From JAULUH01 sp032111745 (GTDB lineage Bacteria; Chloroflexota; Anaerolineae; JAAEKA01): DNA of 7,249 nucleotides. A model generated the notes under the pieces. The model was not told the DNA's origin. It made no database searches and saw nothing but the letters and a program-made list of their open reading frames with translations. The stretch spans positions 1-7,249 of the forward strand of contig JAULUH010000416.1 in the NCBI GenBank assembly GCA_032111745.1. Reading direction: 5' to 3'. Below are positions 1 to 6,128 of the stretch, piece after piece. The stretch's first letter is position 1. Each line of letters starts with the position of its first letter. The position numbers and the translations under genes were made by a program.

Positions 1-21
1 GCCGCATGGGCGACCGGTGGG

Positions 22-615
22 TTAATCCTCAGGCAGGTGGCAGCCCTGGCACATGTCTATGGTGAAGGCTGCGTGGTTGGCCGGTGACGGCTTGATGCCG
101 CCGGCACCGTGGCAGGTCAGGCACTGGTCCTGGGGCGGTGCCACGGCATGGGGGATCTTCGGCGCTTCGGCGTCGTCCTCCGCCGGCTCCTCGGTGGCCC
201 CGGCCTCCGGGCCCACCTGGTGGCAGGTTAGACACTGGTCGACGGTGAAGGCCGCGTGGCTTTCCGGTGCGGGGTTGGTACCTTCAGGCCCATGGCAGGT
301 CAGGCACTGATCCTCGATCCCGGCAACGGGATGCGGGATGGCCTTCGGCTCCTCCGACGGTGCCTTTGTCGCCGCAACTACTTCGGTCGGCGTTACCACG
401 GTGGGCGCCGGGGTGTTGGTGGGCGGCACCGGGGTCGCCGTCGGCGGGACCGGGGTATTGGTCGGGGGTACCGGCGTTGCCGTGGGCGGCACCGGCGTGT
501 TGGTGGGGGCCTGGGTGGGAGGGACGGCCGTGGCGGTGGGCGCAGCCGCGGGCGCAGCACATCCCGCGACGACCAGGGCCAGGACCAGCCCCACCAGGAC
601 GAGTTTCTTGGTCAT
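22..615 (-). CDS. Tetraheme c-type cytochrome lipoprotein
   Basis: This is a 197-residue exported lipoprotein predicted to carry four covalently bound c-type hemes for electron transfer at the outer face of the membrane. Residues 1-18 form a lipoprotein signal peptide (KK, then a hydrophobic stretch) ending in the lipobox VAGC, with Cys19 the lipidated residue. Residues 20-90 are a Pro/Thr-rich linker. The C-terminal part has CxxCH motifs at residues 104-108, 128-132, 165-169 (all CLTCH) and 189-193 (CQGCH). They are arranged as two copies of one diheme module (about 91-132 and 153-193), each reading IPHxVA, DQCLTCHG, HAAFT, D, CxxCH. His95, His120, His156 and His181 recur in both modules and are candidate distal heme ligands. 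I chose the start at 615 because AGAGGTG lies 8 nt upstream and a signal peptide follows at once. The open frame runs on upstream to 864 but that part is not protein-like. The redox partner is unknown. Confidence 0.9.
   Translation of the reverse strand: MTKKLVLVGLVLALVVAGCAAPAAAPTATAVPPTQAPTNTPVPPTATPVPPTNTPVPPTATPVPPTNTPAPTVVTPTEVVAATKAPSEEPKAIPHPVAGIEDQCLTCHGPEGTNPAPESHAAFTVDQCLTCHQVGPEAGATEEPAEDDAEAPKIPHAVAPPQDQCLTCHGAGGIKPSPANHAAFTIDMCQGCHLPED
409..492 (-). repeat. 42-bp tandem repeat encoding the VPPT linker
   Basis: Two 42-bp units (409-450 and 451-492) encode residues 42-69 of the cytochrome as four heptapeptides alternating VPPTATP and VPPTNTP. The DNA copies differ mainly at third positions, so the peptide is better conserved than the bases. 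Linkers of this kind hold a globular domain away from the membrane anchor. Copy number is likely to vary between strains by slippage or recombination (inference). Confidence 0.8.
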
Positions 616-700
616 AGATATCACCTCTCTGTGGTTGGCCAAAGCGGCCAGGGTGGAAGTCCGGCCACACCAGCGAGGCCGGTCGGTGGGTAGCGGTGCC

Positions 701-729
701 ATTCTACAGCCGATTCTCGCAGGAGGCAA
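701..729 (-). promoter_or_regulatory. Candidate promoter for the cytochrome gene
   Basis: Read on the minus strand, TTGCCT (729-724) is followed after 17 nt by TAGAAT (706-701). This is 4/6 and 5/6 agreement with the sigma-70 consensus at ideal spacing. It would start transcription near 694 and leave a leader of about 80 nt before the ATG at 615. Support is by motif only. Confidence 0.4.
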
Positions 730-762
730 GGGGCTGTGACGGCGGGCCTCAGCCGGCGGAGG

Positions 763-791
763 TTGACAGGTCAGTGCACCCAGGGTAGACT
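763..791 (+). promoter_or_regulatory. Candidate sigma-70 promoter for the baeRF-like gene
   Basis: A perfect TTGACA (763-768) is followed after exactly 17 nt by TAGACT (786-791), which matches 4/6 of the -10 consensus. An alternative AT-rich TATAAG begins at 792 but is spaced too far from the -35. Transcription would begin near 798 and leave a leader of about 65 nt before the ATG at 863. Confidence 0.55.
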
Positions 792-814
792 TATAAGGGA
801 GACTAATGGGTGCA
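775..814. promoter_or_regulatory. 8-bp inverted repeat over the promoter, possible operator
   Basis: TGCACCCA (775-782) and TGGGTGCA (807-814) are perfect inverted repeats with 24 nt between them. Their centres are 32 bp apart, about three helical turns, so both lie on the same face of the DNA. The left arm sits in the promoter spacer and the right arm just after the predicted start of transcription. This geometry suits a dimeric repressor or a looping regulator. No regulator gene of obvious fit is in the window. Confidence 0.4.
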
Positions 815-862
815 TGATGCCGGCTGGGGCAAGACAGGCGTTGCAGCCTGAGGAGGTAAACC

Positions 863-2014
863 ATGTCATTGCAGAGTAAATCAGAGCTGCGTGTGCTGGC
901 CGAGGCCAGGCTGGGCTGGCATGTGTCGCTCTACATGCCATTCTACTCGCCGGGCCTGGAGGCCCAGCAGAACCCCATTCGCCTGCGGAATCTGCTCAAC
1001 ACAGCCGAGGAACAACTGATATCCAGTGGCCTGCGCGGCCCGGAGGCCAGGGATCTGCTGGCACCGGCCCGGCGCCTGGTGACCGACAGCCCCTTCTGGC
1101 GCTATCAGAGCGAGGGCCTGGCGGTCTTCTGCGCCGAGGACTGGTTCCACAGCTATCGCCTGCCCCTGCGCTTTGCCGAGCTGGTGGTGGTAGGGGATCG
1201 TTTTCACGTCAAGCCGCTGCTGCCTCTGCTGAGCGGCGATGGCCATTTCTATGTGCTGGCCCTGAGCCAGAACGAGATTCGCCTGCTGGAGGGCAGCCGC
1301 AGCAGCGTGGCGGCGCTGGAGCTGGAGGAAGTGCCGGAGAGCCTGAGCGAGGCCCTGAAGTGGGATGACCCCGAGCGCCAGCTGCAGTTCCACACGGGCA
1401 CAGGTGAGCGGACCAATGGCCGCGCGGCAATCTTTCATGGCCACGGGGTGGGTACGGGCGACGCCAAGACCAACATCCTGCGCTACTTCCAGCAGGTAGA
1501 CGATGGGATCTGTCGCATCCTGGCCGAGGATCCGGCGCCGCTGGTGCTGGCCGGGGTCGACTACCTGCTGCCGATCTACCGTAGTGCCAGCGAGCATCCC
1601 AACCTGGTCGAGGCGGCCATCACCGGCAACCCTGAGGAGCTCAGCGACGCCGAGCTGCACCAGGCGGCGTGGCAGCTGGTCCAGCCGCTCTTTGCGCAGG
1701 CGGAGGAGGCTGCAGCCGCCCGCTACCGCCGGCTGGCAGGGACGGGGCTGGCTATCACCGGCCTGGACGAGGTCCTGGTGGCCGCGCATCACGGCCGGGT
1801 AGACACCCTGTTCGTGGCCCTAGGCCGCCAGCGCTGGGGCCGCTTCGATGACACGAGCCAACGCAGCGAGCTCCGTGAGGAGCCCGAGCCAGGGGACGAG
1901 GACCTGCTGGACCTGGCCGCGGTGCAGACGCTTCTGCAGGGCGGTACCATCTACGTGGTGGAGCCCGATCAGATACCCGCTGCGGCGGACGTGGCGGCGA
2001 TCCTGCGGTACTAG
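863..2014 (+). CDS. Release-factor-like protein of the baeRF group
   Basis: This is a 383-residue cytoplasmic protein with no signal peptide or membrane segment. From recalled sequence pattern I place it in the bacterial archaeo-eukaryotic release factor (baeRF) group, relatives of eRF1/Dom34 thought to act on ribosomes in termination, rescue or quality control. The N-terminal part carries QNPIRLRNLL (36-45) and FWRYQSEGLAVF (78-89). KPLLPLLSGDGHFYVLALS (117-135) begins a middle domain. A Gly/His-rich loop, HGHGVGTGDAKTN (192-204), is followed by a helix in the manner of the eRF1 GGQ loop, but no GGQ is present. The C-terminal part has GLAITGLDEVLVAAHHGRVD (295-314), which fits the L7Ae-like domain of eRF1 relatives, and ends with GGTIYVVE (360-367). 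AGGAGG at 851-856, 6 nt before the ATG, fixes the start. It is transcribed away from the cytochrome. The exact baeRF subfamily is uncertain, and its activity is inferred only. Confidence 0.75.
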   Translation: MSLQSKSELRVLAEARLGWHVSLYMPFYSPGLEAQQNPIRLRNLLNTAEEQLISSGLRGPEARDLLAPARRLVTDSPFWRYQSEGLAVFCAEDWFHSYRLPLRFAELVVVGDRFHVKPLLPLLSGDGHFYVLALSQNEIRLLEGSRSSVAALELEEVPESLSEALKWDDPERQLQFHTGTGERTNGRAAIFHGHGVGTGDAKTNILRYFQQVDDGICRILAEDPAPLVLAGVDYLLPIYRSASEHPNLVEAAITGNPEELSDAELHQAAWQLVQPLFAQAEEAAAARYRRLAGTGLAITGLDEVLVAAHHGRVDTLFVALGRQRWGRFDDTSQRSELREEPEPGDEDLLDLAAVQTLLQGGTIYVVEPDQIPAAADVAAILRY

Positions 2015-2078
2015 GGCCCGCTCGAGTGGCACAGGGATCTGGCGATGACGTGGGAATGACGTTGAAAAGCTCTGAGGC

Positions 2079-2107
2079 TTGACATCTGATGTTTGATGCG
2101 ATATCAT
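2079..2107 (+). promoter_or_regulatory. Near-consensus promoter of the toxin-antitoxin operon
   Basis: TTGACA (2079-2084) is followed after 17 nt by TATCAT (2102-2107), 6/6 and 5/6 matches to the sigma-70 consensus. It lies about 45 nt upstream of the antitoxin start. It is the strongest promoter-like sequence in the window. A strong promoter held down by its own antitoxin is usual for such operons. Confidence 0.75.
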
Positions 2108-2109
2108 CA
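2087..2109. promoter_or_regulatory. TGATG boxes, possible VapB operator
   Basis: TGATG occurs at 2087-2091 and 2094-2098, and its complement CATCA at 2105-2109. The boxes cover the promoter spacer and the -10 element. The last two form a 5-bp inverted repeat around GATATC-like sequence. Ribbon-helix-helix antitoxins bind short repeated boxes of this size at their own promoters, so autoregulation is the natural reading. It is not proven by sequence alone. Confidence 0.45.
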
Positions 2110-2150
2110 TACTAAACGAGGCAACGTGACCAGGCCCGTGGGAGGTGAAG

Positions 2151-2378
2151 ATGCGCACGACGCTGGATCTTGAAGAGGATGTACTTTTGGCCGCCAAGGA
2201 AATTGCCCGCCGCCGCGGGGTAACCATGGGCAAGGTTCTCTCGGATCTTGCCCGCCAGGCATTGACGCGACAGGTGGCCGGCGCGGTCCGCAACGGTGTG
2301 CCACTGTTCCCCGTGCAACCGGAGGCCGGAGTCGTTACGCTGGAACTGGTGAACCAATTGCGCGATGAAGCGCCATGA
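2151..2378 (+). CDS. vapB: VapB-type ribbon-helix-helix antitoxin
   Basis: This is a 75-residue antitoxin expected to bind and block the PIN toxin encoded next to it and to repress the shared promoter. Residues 1-6 (MRTTLD) fit the DNA-contacting beta strand of a ribbon-helix-helix fold. DVLLAAKEIARRRG and the helix from MGKVLSDLARQALTR form the two helices, separated by a turn at about residues 24-26. The tail, with GVPLFP and VVTLELVNQLRDE, is the part that normally wraps the toxin. I chose the ATG at 2151 because GGAGG (2141-2145) lies 5 nt upstream. A GTG at 2145 in the same frame would overlap that site. The stop overlaps the toxin start by 4 nt (ATGA), which points to translational coupling. 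The length is typical of the family. Confidence 0.87.
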   Translation: MRTTLDLEEDVLLAAKEIARRRGVTMGKVLSDLARQALTRQVAGAVRNGVPLFPVQPEAGVVTLELVNQLRDEAP

Positions 2379-2806
2379 CGAGCTACCTGATCGATGTCAA
2401 TCTCCTGTTAGCGCTGAGTGACCCCATGCACATCCACCATGAGGTCGCTCACCGCTGGTTCGCTGATGTGGGCCACCGATCTTGGGCGACCTGCCCAGTC
2501 ACGGAGAATGGGTTCGTCCGTATTGCCGCCCATCCGAGCTATCCCAATCGCCCAGGCGACGTCTCGGCAGTCGTGTCGCTGCTGCGCCAGTTCTGTCAGG
2601 CTGATGGGCATTGCTTCTGGGCAGAAGACGTCAGCATACGAGATTTGCTTCAAAACGGCATGATCATCACCCACAATCAGGTGACAGACATTTACCTTCT
2701 TGGGTTGGCTGTTGCGAGGGGGGGCAAGCTAGCTACGCTGGATCAGCGCATTCCGGCCGGCGCTGTACGGAACGGCGACGCAGCCCTCGAGGTGATTGCA
2801 GTCTGA
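2375..2806 (+). CDS. vapC: VapC-type PIN-domain ribonuclease toxin
   Basis: This is a 143-residue PIN-domain endoribonuclease. Toxins of this family stop translation by cutting RNA, usually tRNA or rRNA, using metal ions held by acidic residues. All four expected acidic positions are present: Asp7 in YLIDVNLLLAL, Glu44 in PVTENGFVRI, Asp105 in HNQVTDIYLLGLA and Asp123 in KLATLDQRI. The protein therefore looks catalytically intact and is full length for the family. It is encoded directly after its ribbon-helix-helix antitoxin with an ATGA overlap, has no good ribosome binding site of its own, and is probably made by coupled translation. The RNA target cannot be read from the sequence. Confidence 0.93.
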   Translation: MTSYLIDVNLLLALSDPMHIHHEVAHRWFADVGHRSWATCPVTENGFVRIAAHPSYPNRPGDVSAVVSLLRQFCQADGHCFWAEDVSIRDLLQNGMIITHNQVTDIYLLGLAVARGGKLATLDQRIPAGAVRNGDAALEVIAV

Positions 2807-2845
2807 TCTCCGATGTGGCTACGCGCCGTCGTGTCTGGGGACCTG

Positions 2846-3526
2846 ATGGACGCACCGATGCCCATGTTTGAGCAGCGCCGGCTGCCGCTGGCAGCACGGC
2901 TGTATCTGTGGGCCACCTACCGGCTCTATGCTGAGCTGGCCTTTGCCTACGACGCCGCGGCCTTCATCGTCAGCCTGGGACGCTGGGATCGCTGGCGGCG
3001 CCTGGCGCTGGATTACGTGCCAGAGGGGCCGGTGCTGGAGGTGGGCTTCGGCACCGGGGAGCTGCTGATGGAGATGACCCGTCGCGGGTGGGATGCCATG
3101 GGTGTGGACCCCTCGCCGGCGATGCACCGGGTCACGGCGGCCAAGATGCGCCGCCGCCGGCTGTGGGCGCCCCGGCTGCAGGGCACGGCCCAAAGCCTGC
3201 CCTTCCCCGAGCAATCCTTCGGCGCTGTGGTGTGCACCTTCCCGGCTGAGTACATCGGGGACCCCGCCACCCTGCAGGAGTTCCGCCGGGTGTTGCGCTA
3301 TCCCGATGGCCGGCTGATCATCGCCGGGCTGGTAGTGTTCCTCGACCAGCCGGCGGCCGCCCGGCTCAGCCGGGCCGTGTTCGGCGGCACGGCCGAGCGC
3401 CCGCTGCAACGCTTCGAGGAGTTTGCCGCCGGCGCCGGCCTGACCGTGCAGACCATCGTGCGTGCAGACCCGCCGTGGCAGGTGCCCGTGATCATCGCCG
3501 AGCCGGTGGACCATGGACCTGGATGA
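2846..3526 (+). CDS. Class I SAM-dependent methyltransferase
   Basis: This is a 226-residue soluble methyltransferase of the UbiE/Methyltransf_11 type that transfers a methyl group from S-adenosylmethionine to an unknown acceptor. Motif I is VLEVGFGTG (63-71), the glycine-rich SAM loop. GVDPS (86-90) supplies the acidic residue for the ribose. AQSLPFPEQSFGAVVCTF (115-132) corresponds to motifs II/III, and the VLRYPDGRLIIAG segment is the usual strand after the LPF motif. An N-terminal helical cap (about 10-55) precedes the fold. The start is uncertain. ATG at 2846 has GGGG 5 nt upstream. ATG at 2813 would add 11 residues but lacks a Shine-Dalgarno match, and ATG at 2858 or 2864 is also possible. 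The gene lies just after the toxin and overlaps the jelly-roll gene by 14 nt, so the last two are likely co-expressed. Confidence 0.88.
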   Translation: MDAPMPMFEQRRLPLAARLYLWATYRLYAELAFAYDAAAFIVSLGRWDRWRRLALDYVPEGPVLEVGFGTGELLMEMTRRGWDAMGVDPSPAMHRVTAAKMRRRRLWAPRLQGTAQSLPFPEQSFGAVVCTFPAEYIGDPATLQEFRRVLRYPDGRLIIAGLVVFLDQPAAARLSRAVFGGTAERPLQRFEEFAAGAGLTVQTIVRADPPWQVPVIIAEPVDHGPG

Positions 3527-4370
3527 CGACTTCTCCCGGGGCGTGAGCGAGCACTGGCGAACTGCGGCCGTGGGGGGTGGGCGCCTGGAGCCGGGCGGGG
3601 TGGGCCTGCGCCTGCTGAACCCAGGCACGACGGCCGATCGGTACACCAACGCCCAGATCGACGACACCCAGGGCCGGCCGCGGGGCGATTTCCTGTGGTC
3701 GCCACCCCTGTCCCTGGCGGTGCGGGCGCGCTTCTCGCACCCGGCGCCGCCGCTGCGCGGTGACGGAGACTGCGACTATATATACGCGGCCACATTCGAT
3801 GGCACACCCATCCTCACGGGCACGGCGGGCTTCGGCTTCTGGAACGATCCCTTCCTGATGACGGGCGCGCGCCGGCCCGCGCTGCCCCGGGCCATCTGGT
3901 TCTTCTACGCCTCGCCCCCCTCCAACATGAAGCTGGACCTGCACACCCCCGGCTGTGGGTGGAAGGCGGCCACTATCGACGCCGCTACGTGGCCGTTTCT
4001 GTTGCTGGCGCCCACTATACCGCTGGCGGTGCCGTTAATGCACCTGCCGGCAGCGTACCGCCGGCTGTGGCCGGTGGGGCAGCGTGCCATCCGGGTCAGC
4101 GAGGCGCCGGTGGCCGCGGACATGACGCAGTGGCACACCTATGGGATCGATTGGGGCCGGGAGCGGGCGAGCTTCCTGGTGGACGGCGCCGCCGTGCTCG
4201 ACTGCGACACGCCACCGCGGGGGCCGTTGGGGCTGGTGATCTGGCTGGACAACCAGTACCTGGCCATCAACCCGCAGGGCCGCCTGCGCTTTGGGCTGCT
4301 AGCCAATCCTGGTGAGCAGTGGCTGGAGCTCAGTGAGGTTGTGATCAGGACACCCGGACCCAGACTCTGA
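3513..4370 (+). CDS. Concanavalin A-like/GH16-like jelly-roll protein
   Basis: This is a 285-residue protein with the sequence style of a concanavalin A-like beta sandwich related to glycoside hydrolase family 16. Supporting segments are DFLWSPPLSLAVRARFS (59-75), LTGTAGFGFWNDPF (101-114), AIWFFYASPPSNMKLDLH (127-144), GCGWKAATID (147-156), DMTQWHTYGIDWGRERASFL (203-222) and GPLGLVIWLDNQYLAINPQG (237-256). The WHTYGIDW plus VDG pattern is the part most like GH16. The ExDxxE catalytic motif of that family is not present, so it may bind rather than cleave sugars, or it may use other residues. No signal peptide is seen, so it is probably cytoplasmic as annotated. Its ATG lies inside the methyltransferase gene (14-nt overlap) with GGTGGA just upstream. 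Substrate and role are unknown. Confidence 0.75.
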   Translation: MDLDDDFSRGVSEHWRTAAVGGGRLEPGGVGLRLLNPGTTADRYTNAQIDDTQGRPRGDFLWSPPLSLAVRARFSHPAPPLRGDGDCDYIYAATFDGTPILTGTAGFGFWNDPFLMTGARRPALPRAIWFFYASPPSNMKLDLHTPGCGWKAATIDAATWPFLLLAPTIPLAVPLMHLPAAYRRLWPVGQRAIRVSEAPVAADMTQWHTYGIDWGRERASFLVDGAAVLDCDTPPRGPLGLVIWLDNQYLAINPQGRLRFGLLANPGEQWLELSEVVIRTPGPRL

Positions 4371-4383
4371 ACCGCAGAAACCG

Positions 4384-4538
4384 GAGTTTTACCGCAAAGG
4401 CGCAGAGAGCGCAAAGGAGAGACAGGACCAGAGGAGTCCAGAGGGGAACCAGAGGGGAACAGAGTTTTACCGCAAAGGCGCAGAGAGCGCAAAGCAGAGA
4501 CACGACCAGAGGAGTCCAGAGGGGAACCAGAGGGGAAC
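4384..4538. repeat. 78-bp tandem repeat, two copies
   Basis: Two copies (4384-4460 and 4462-4538) are offset by exactly 78 bp and differ at 2 of 77 positions (4417/4495 and 4425/4503). Each begins with GAGTTTTACCGCAAAGGCGC and ends in runs of CCAGAGGGGAA, so there is a shorter 11-bp repeat inside. The near identity suggests a recent duplication. ACCGCAAAGGCGCA-type repeats are common between genes in several bacterial phyla, including Chloroflexota (recalled knowledge). The unit lies directly after the jelly-roll stop codon. Confidence 0.88.
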
Positions 4539-4560
4539 TGTGGAGAACGTTTCGGCCTCC

Positions 4561-4629
4561 TCCAGTCTCCCCTGGACTCCCCTGGTCCTATTTCCCCTCT
4601 GCGTTCTTTGCGCCTTTGCGGTGAGACTC
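4561..4629 (-). repeat. Inverted, diverged third copy of the 78-bp repeat
   Basis: Read on the minus strand this segment repeats the order of the 78-bp unit: GAGTCTCACCGCAAAGGCGC, then GCAGAGGGGAA, GGACCAG and GGAGTCCAG. It has clear substitutions against the two direct copies. A 14-bp core, ACCGCAAAGGCGCA, is exact (minus strand 4622-4609; direct copies at 4391-4404 and 4469-4482). With the direct copies it could fold into a long imperfect stem between the two convergent genes. It might limit read-through in both directions. No U-rich tract of a standard terminator is seen. Confidence 0.75.
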
Positions 4630-4647
4630 TGGTCTCCGAGGATTGCG

Positions 4648-6012
4648 TCAGTTGCGCACGGTGCGGCCGTGGCAGTTCTTGAACTTGCGACCGCTGCCGC
4701 AGGGGCAAGGGTCGTTGCGGCCGCGTTTGGTATCTTCGGCGGCCACCCATTCCATCACCCGTGCCGCGGGCTGGCCGCTCTGCAGCAGGCGGGCCATGAT
4801 GGTCATGGTGGGGCGGACGTGGTCGAAGAAGAAGTACAGCCCGTGGCACAGGTAGTTGTGGCCGGGCTCGCCGTCGCGCGAGAGCACGAAGCGGTCCTTG
4901 GGGCAGCCGCCGTGGCACAAGGCGCGCACGTCGCAGGCCTGGCACTGGCGGGTGAGCAGGTTGAGCTTGTTGTCGCCGAACTCTCGCTGCCTGGGCGAGG
5001 CCACGAGCTCGATCATGTGGGTCTGGTGGATGTTGCCGATGAGGAAGTTGGGCTCCACGAAGTGGTCGCACGAGTAGAGGTCGCCATTGTGCTCCAGGGC
5101 GGGCCCGTAGCCGCAGGTGGGGGCGTGGATGCACAGCAGGTGCTCGCCGAAGTAGGCGTGGAGGGTGACGTCGAAGAGCTGGACGTAGATCTTGCCCACG
5201 TCCCCGCGGATCCACTCCTCGTAGATGTCCACCAGGAAGCGGCCGTACTGCTCGCCGCCCACGGAGCGCTCGGTGACCAGGGAGCCGGTCTGGGTGTAGA
5301 GCAGGCGCGATCCACCGGGTCGCTCGCTCCAGCCCAGGTTGGCGATGGGCAGGGTCTCGGCAGTGGCGCGCTCGACGATGGGGATGAACTGCATCCACTC
5401 GGCGTGGAGCTCGTCGCGGAAGAAGCGGTAGACCTCACGGCCGTGGTGCTGGTTGGCGGCGTTGACGGTGCACAGGATGTTGAAGTCGACGCCGTGCTGG
5501 CGCAGGTGCTCCCAGCCGCGCATGACCTGCTTGAAGGTGCCCTGGCCGCCCTTGTTGAGGCGGTAGGTGTCGTGGATTTCCTGCGGGCCGTCGACGCTGA
5601 GGCCGATCAGGAAGTTGTGTGCCTTGAGGAAGGCGCACCAGGCGTCGTCGAGAAGCACGCCGTTGGTCTGGAAGGTGTACTCGATCTGTTGGTCGGGGCG
5701 GCGGTACTTTTGCACGAACTCCACGGACCTCTTGAAGAAGTCCAAGCCCATGAGGGTAGGCTCGCCGCCCTGCCAGGCCACGGTGACGGTGGGGGTGCGG
5801 TGGGACTCCAGGAGCTGGCGGATGTAGGCCTCCAGGGTCTCCTCGGGCATGCGGCTCTTCTCGTTGGGGTAGAGCGCCTCCTTGGAGAGAAAGAAGCAGT
5901 AGGTGCAGTCCAGGTTGCAGGTGGAGCCGCTGGGCTTGACCAGCAGGTGGAAGCGGGGTGGGGCGGTGGCGAGCACGGCCTCGCTAACGGCTGGGGACAT
6001 GGTCAGGCTCAT
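4648..6012 (-). CDS. Anaerobic sulfatase maturase (radical SAM, SPASM) with SEC-C tail
   Basis: This is a 454-residue radical SAM enzyme that oxidises an active-site Cys or Ser of a sulfatase to formylglycine without oxygen. The SAM-cluster motif is CxxxCxxC at Cys32, Cys36 and Cys39, followed by GGEP (82-85), QTNG (115-118) and SVDGP (139-143). The SPASM domain has all eight cysteines expected for two more 4Fe-4S clusters: 294, 300, 315, 357, 360, 366, 370 and 389. Their spacing is nearly the same as I recall for the Clostridium perfringens enzyme. Asp316 after Cys315 matches its proposed catalytic base. A C-terminal SEC-C zinc-binding motif (NDPCPCGSGRKFKNCHG, 433-449) is added. AGGTG lies 8 nt before the ATG at 6012. 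The gene is divergent from a broken sulfatase gene carrying a CTAGR target motif, which fits its role. The enzyme itself looks intact. Confidence 0.95.
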   Translation of the reverse strand: MSLTMSPAVSEAVLATAPPRFHLLVKPSGSTCNLDCTYCFFLSKEALYPNEKSRMPEETLEAYIRQLLESHRTPTVTVAWQGGEPTLMGLDFFKRSVEFVQKYRRPDQQIEYTFQTNGVLLDDAWCAFLKAHNFLIGLSVDGPQEIHDTYRLNKGGQGTFKQVMRGWEHLRQHGVDFNILCTVNAANQHHGREVYRFFRDELHAEWMQFIPIVERATAETLPIANLGWSERPGGSRLLYTQTGSLVTERSVGGEQYGRFLVDIYEEWIRGDVGKIYVQLFDVTLHAYFGEHLLCIHAPTCGYGPALEHNGDLYSCDHFVEPNFLIGNIHQTHMIELVASPRQREFGDNKLNLLTRQCQACDVRALCHGGCPKDRFVLSRDGEPGHNYLCHGLYFFFDHVRPTMTIMARLLQSGQPAARVMEWVAAEDTKRGRNDPCPCGSGRKFKNCHGRTVRN

Positions 6013-6014
6013 AG

Positions 6015-6125
6015 TTACGGCACCTCGTGGGCAAAGATCGGGTTCCAGCCGTCCTTCATGCTGACGGCGACCCAGCTGCCGGTCTGGGGCTCGTTCAGGG
6101 CAGCCCGTGACTGGACGCCATTATA
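6015..6125 (-). pseudogene. Coding-like 36-codon remnant upstream of the maturase
   Basis: On the minus strand a frame runs from just after a TGA (6128-6126) to a TAA at 6017-6015 and ends 2 nt before the maturase ATG. It translates to a 36-residue tail including TGSWVAVSMKDGWNPIFAHE. From the eighth codon on, nearly every third base is G or C, as in the real genes here, and the composition is protein-like. No ATG, GTG or TTG start exists before an internal ATG at 6059, which would give only 14 residues. It may be the C-terminal end of a lost gene, or a leader of chance quality. I do not recognise the family. Confidence 0.35.
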
Positions 6126-6128
6126 TCA
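6120..6128 (-). promoter_or_regulatory. Extended -10 promoter for the maturase
   Basis: On the minus strand, 6128-6120 reads TGATATAAT: a perfect TATAAT with the TG one base upstream that defines an extended -10 element. No good -35 is found at 16-18 nt, which extended -10 promoters can tolerate. Transcription would start near 6113 and leave a leader of about 100 nt before the ATG at 6012. The element overlaps the beginning of the 36-codon remnant, so the promoter may postdate loss of that gene (inference). Confidence 0.55.

Noticed and set aside
338..739. Plus-strand open frame with repeated GGTGVLVGGTGVAV
   Set aside because: It is the antisense reading of the cytochrome linker repeat. The minus strand has signal peptide, lipobox and four heme motifs.
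616..864. N-terminal extension of the cytochrome frame up to 864
   Set aside because: The extension is not protein-like, would hide the signal peptide and crosses both promoters. A good ribosome binding site precedes the ATG at 615.
2819..3667. Minus-strand open frame of 282 codons
   Set aside because: It is antisense to the methyltransferase, whose SAM motifs are clear. The antisense translation shows no domain.
4139..5398. Minus-strand open frame of 419 codons overlapping maturase, repeats and jelly-roll gene
   Set aside because: It is a shifted-frame shadow rich in Arg, Pro and His that crosses the intergenic repeats. The maturase frame has all the motifs.
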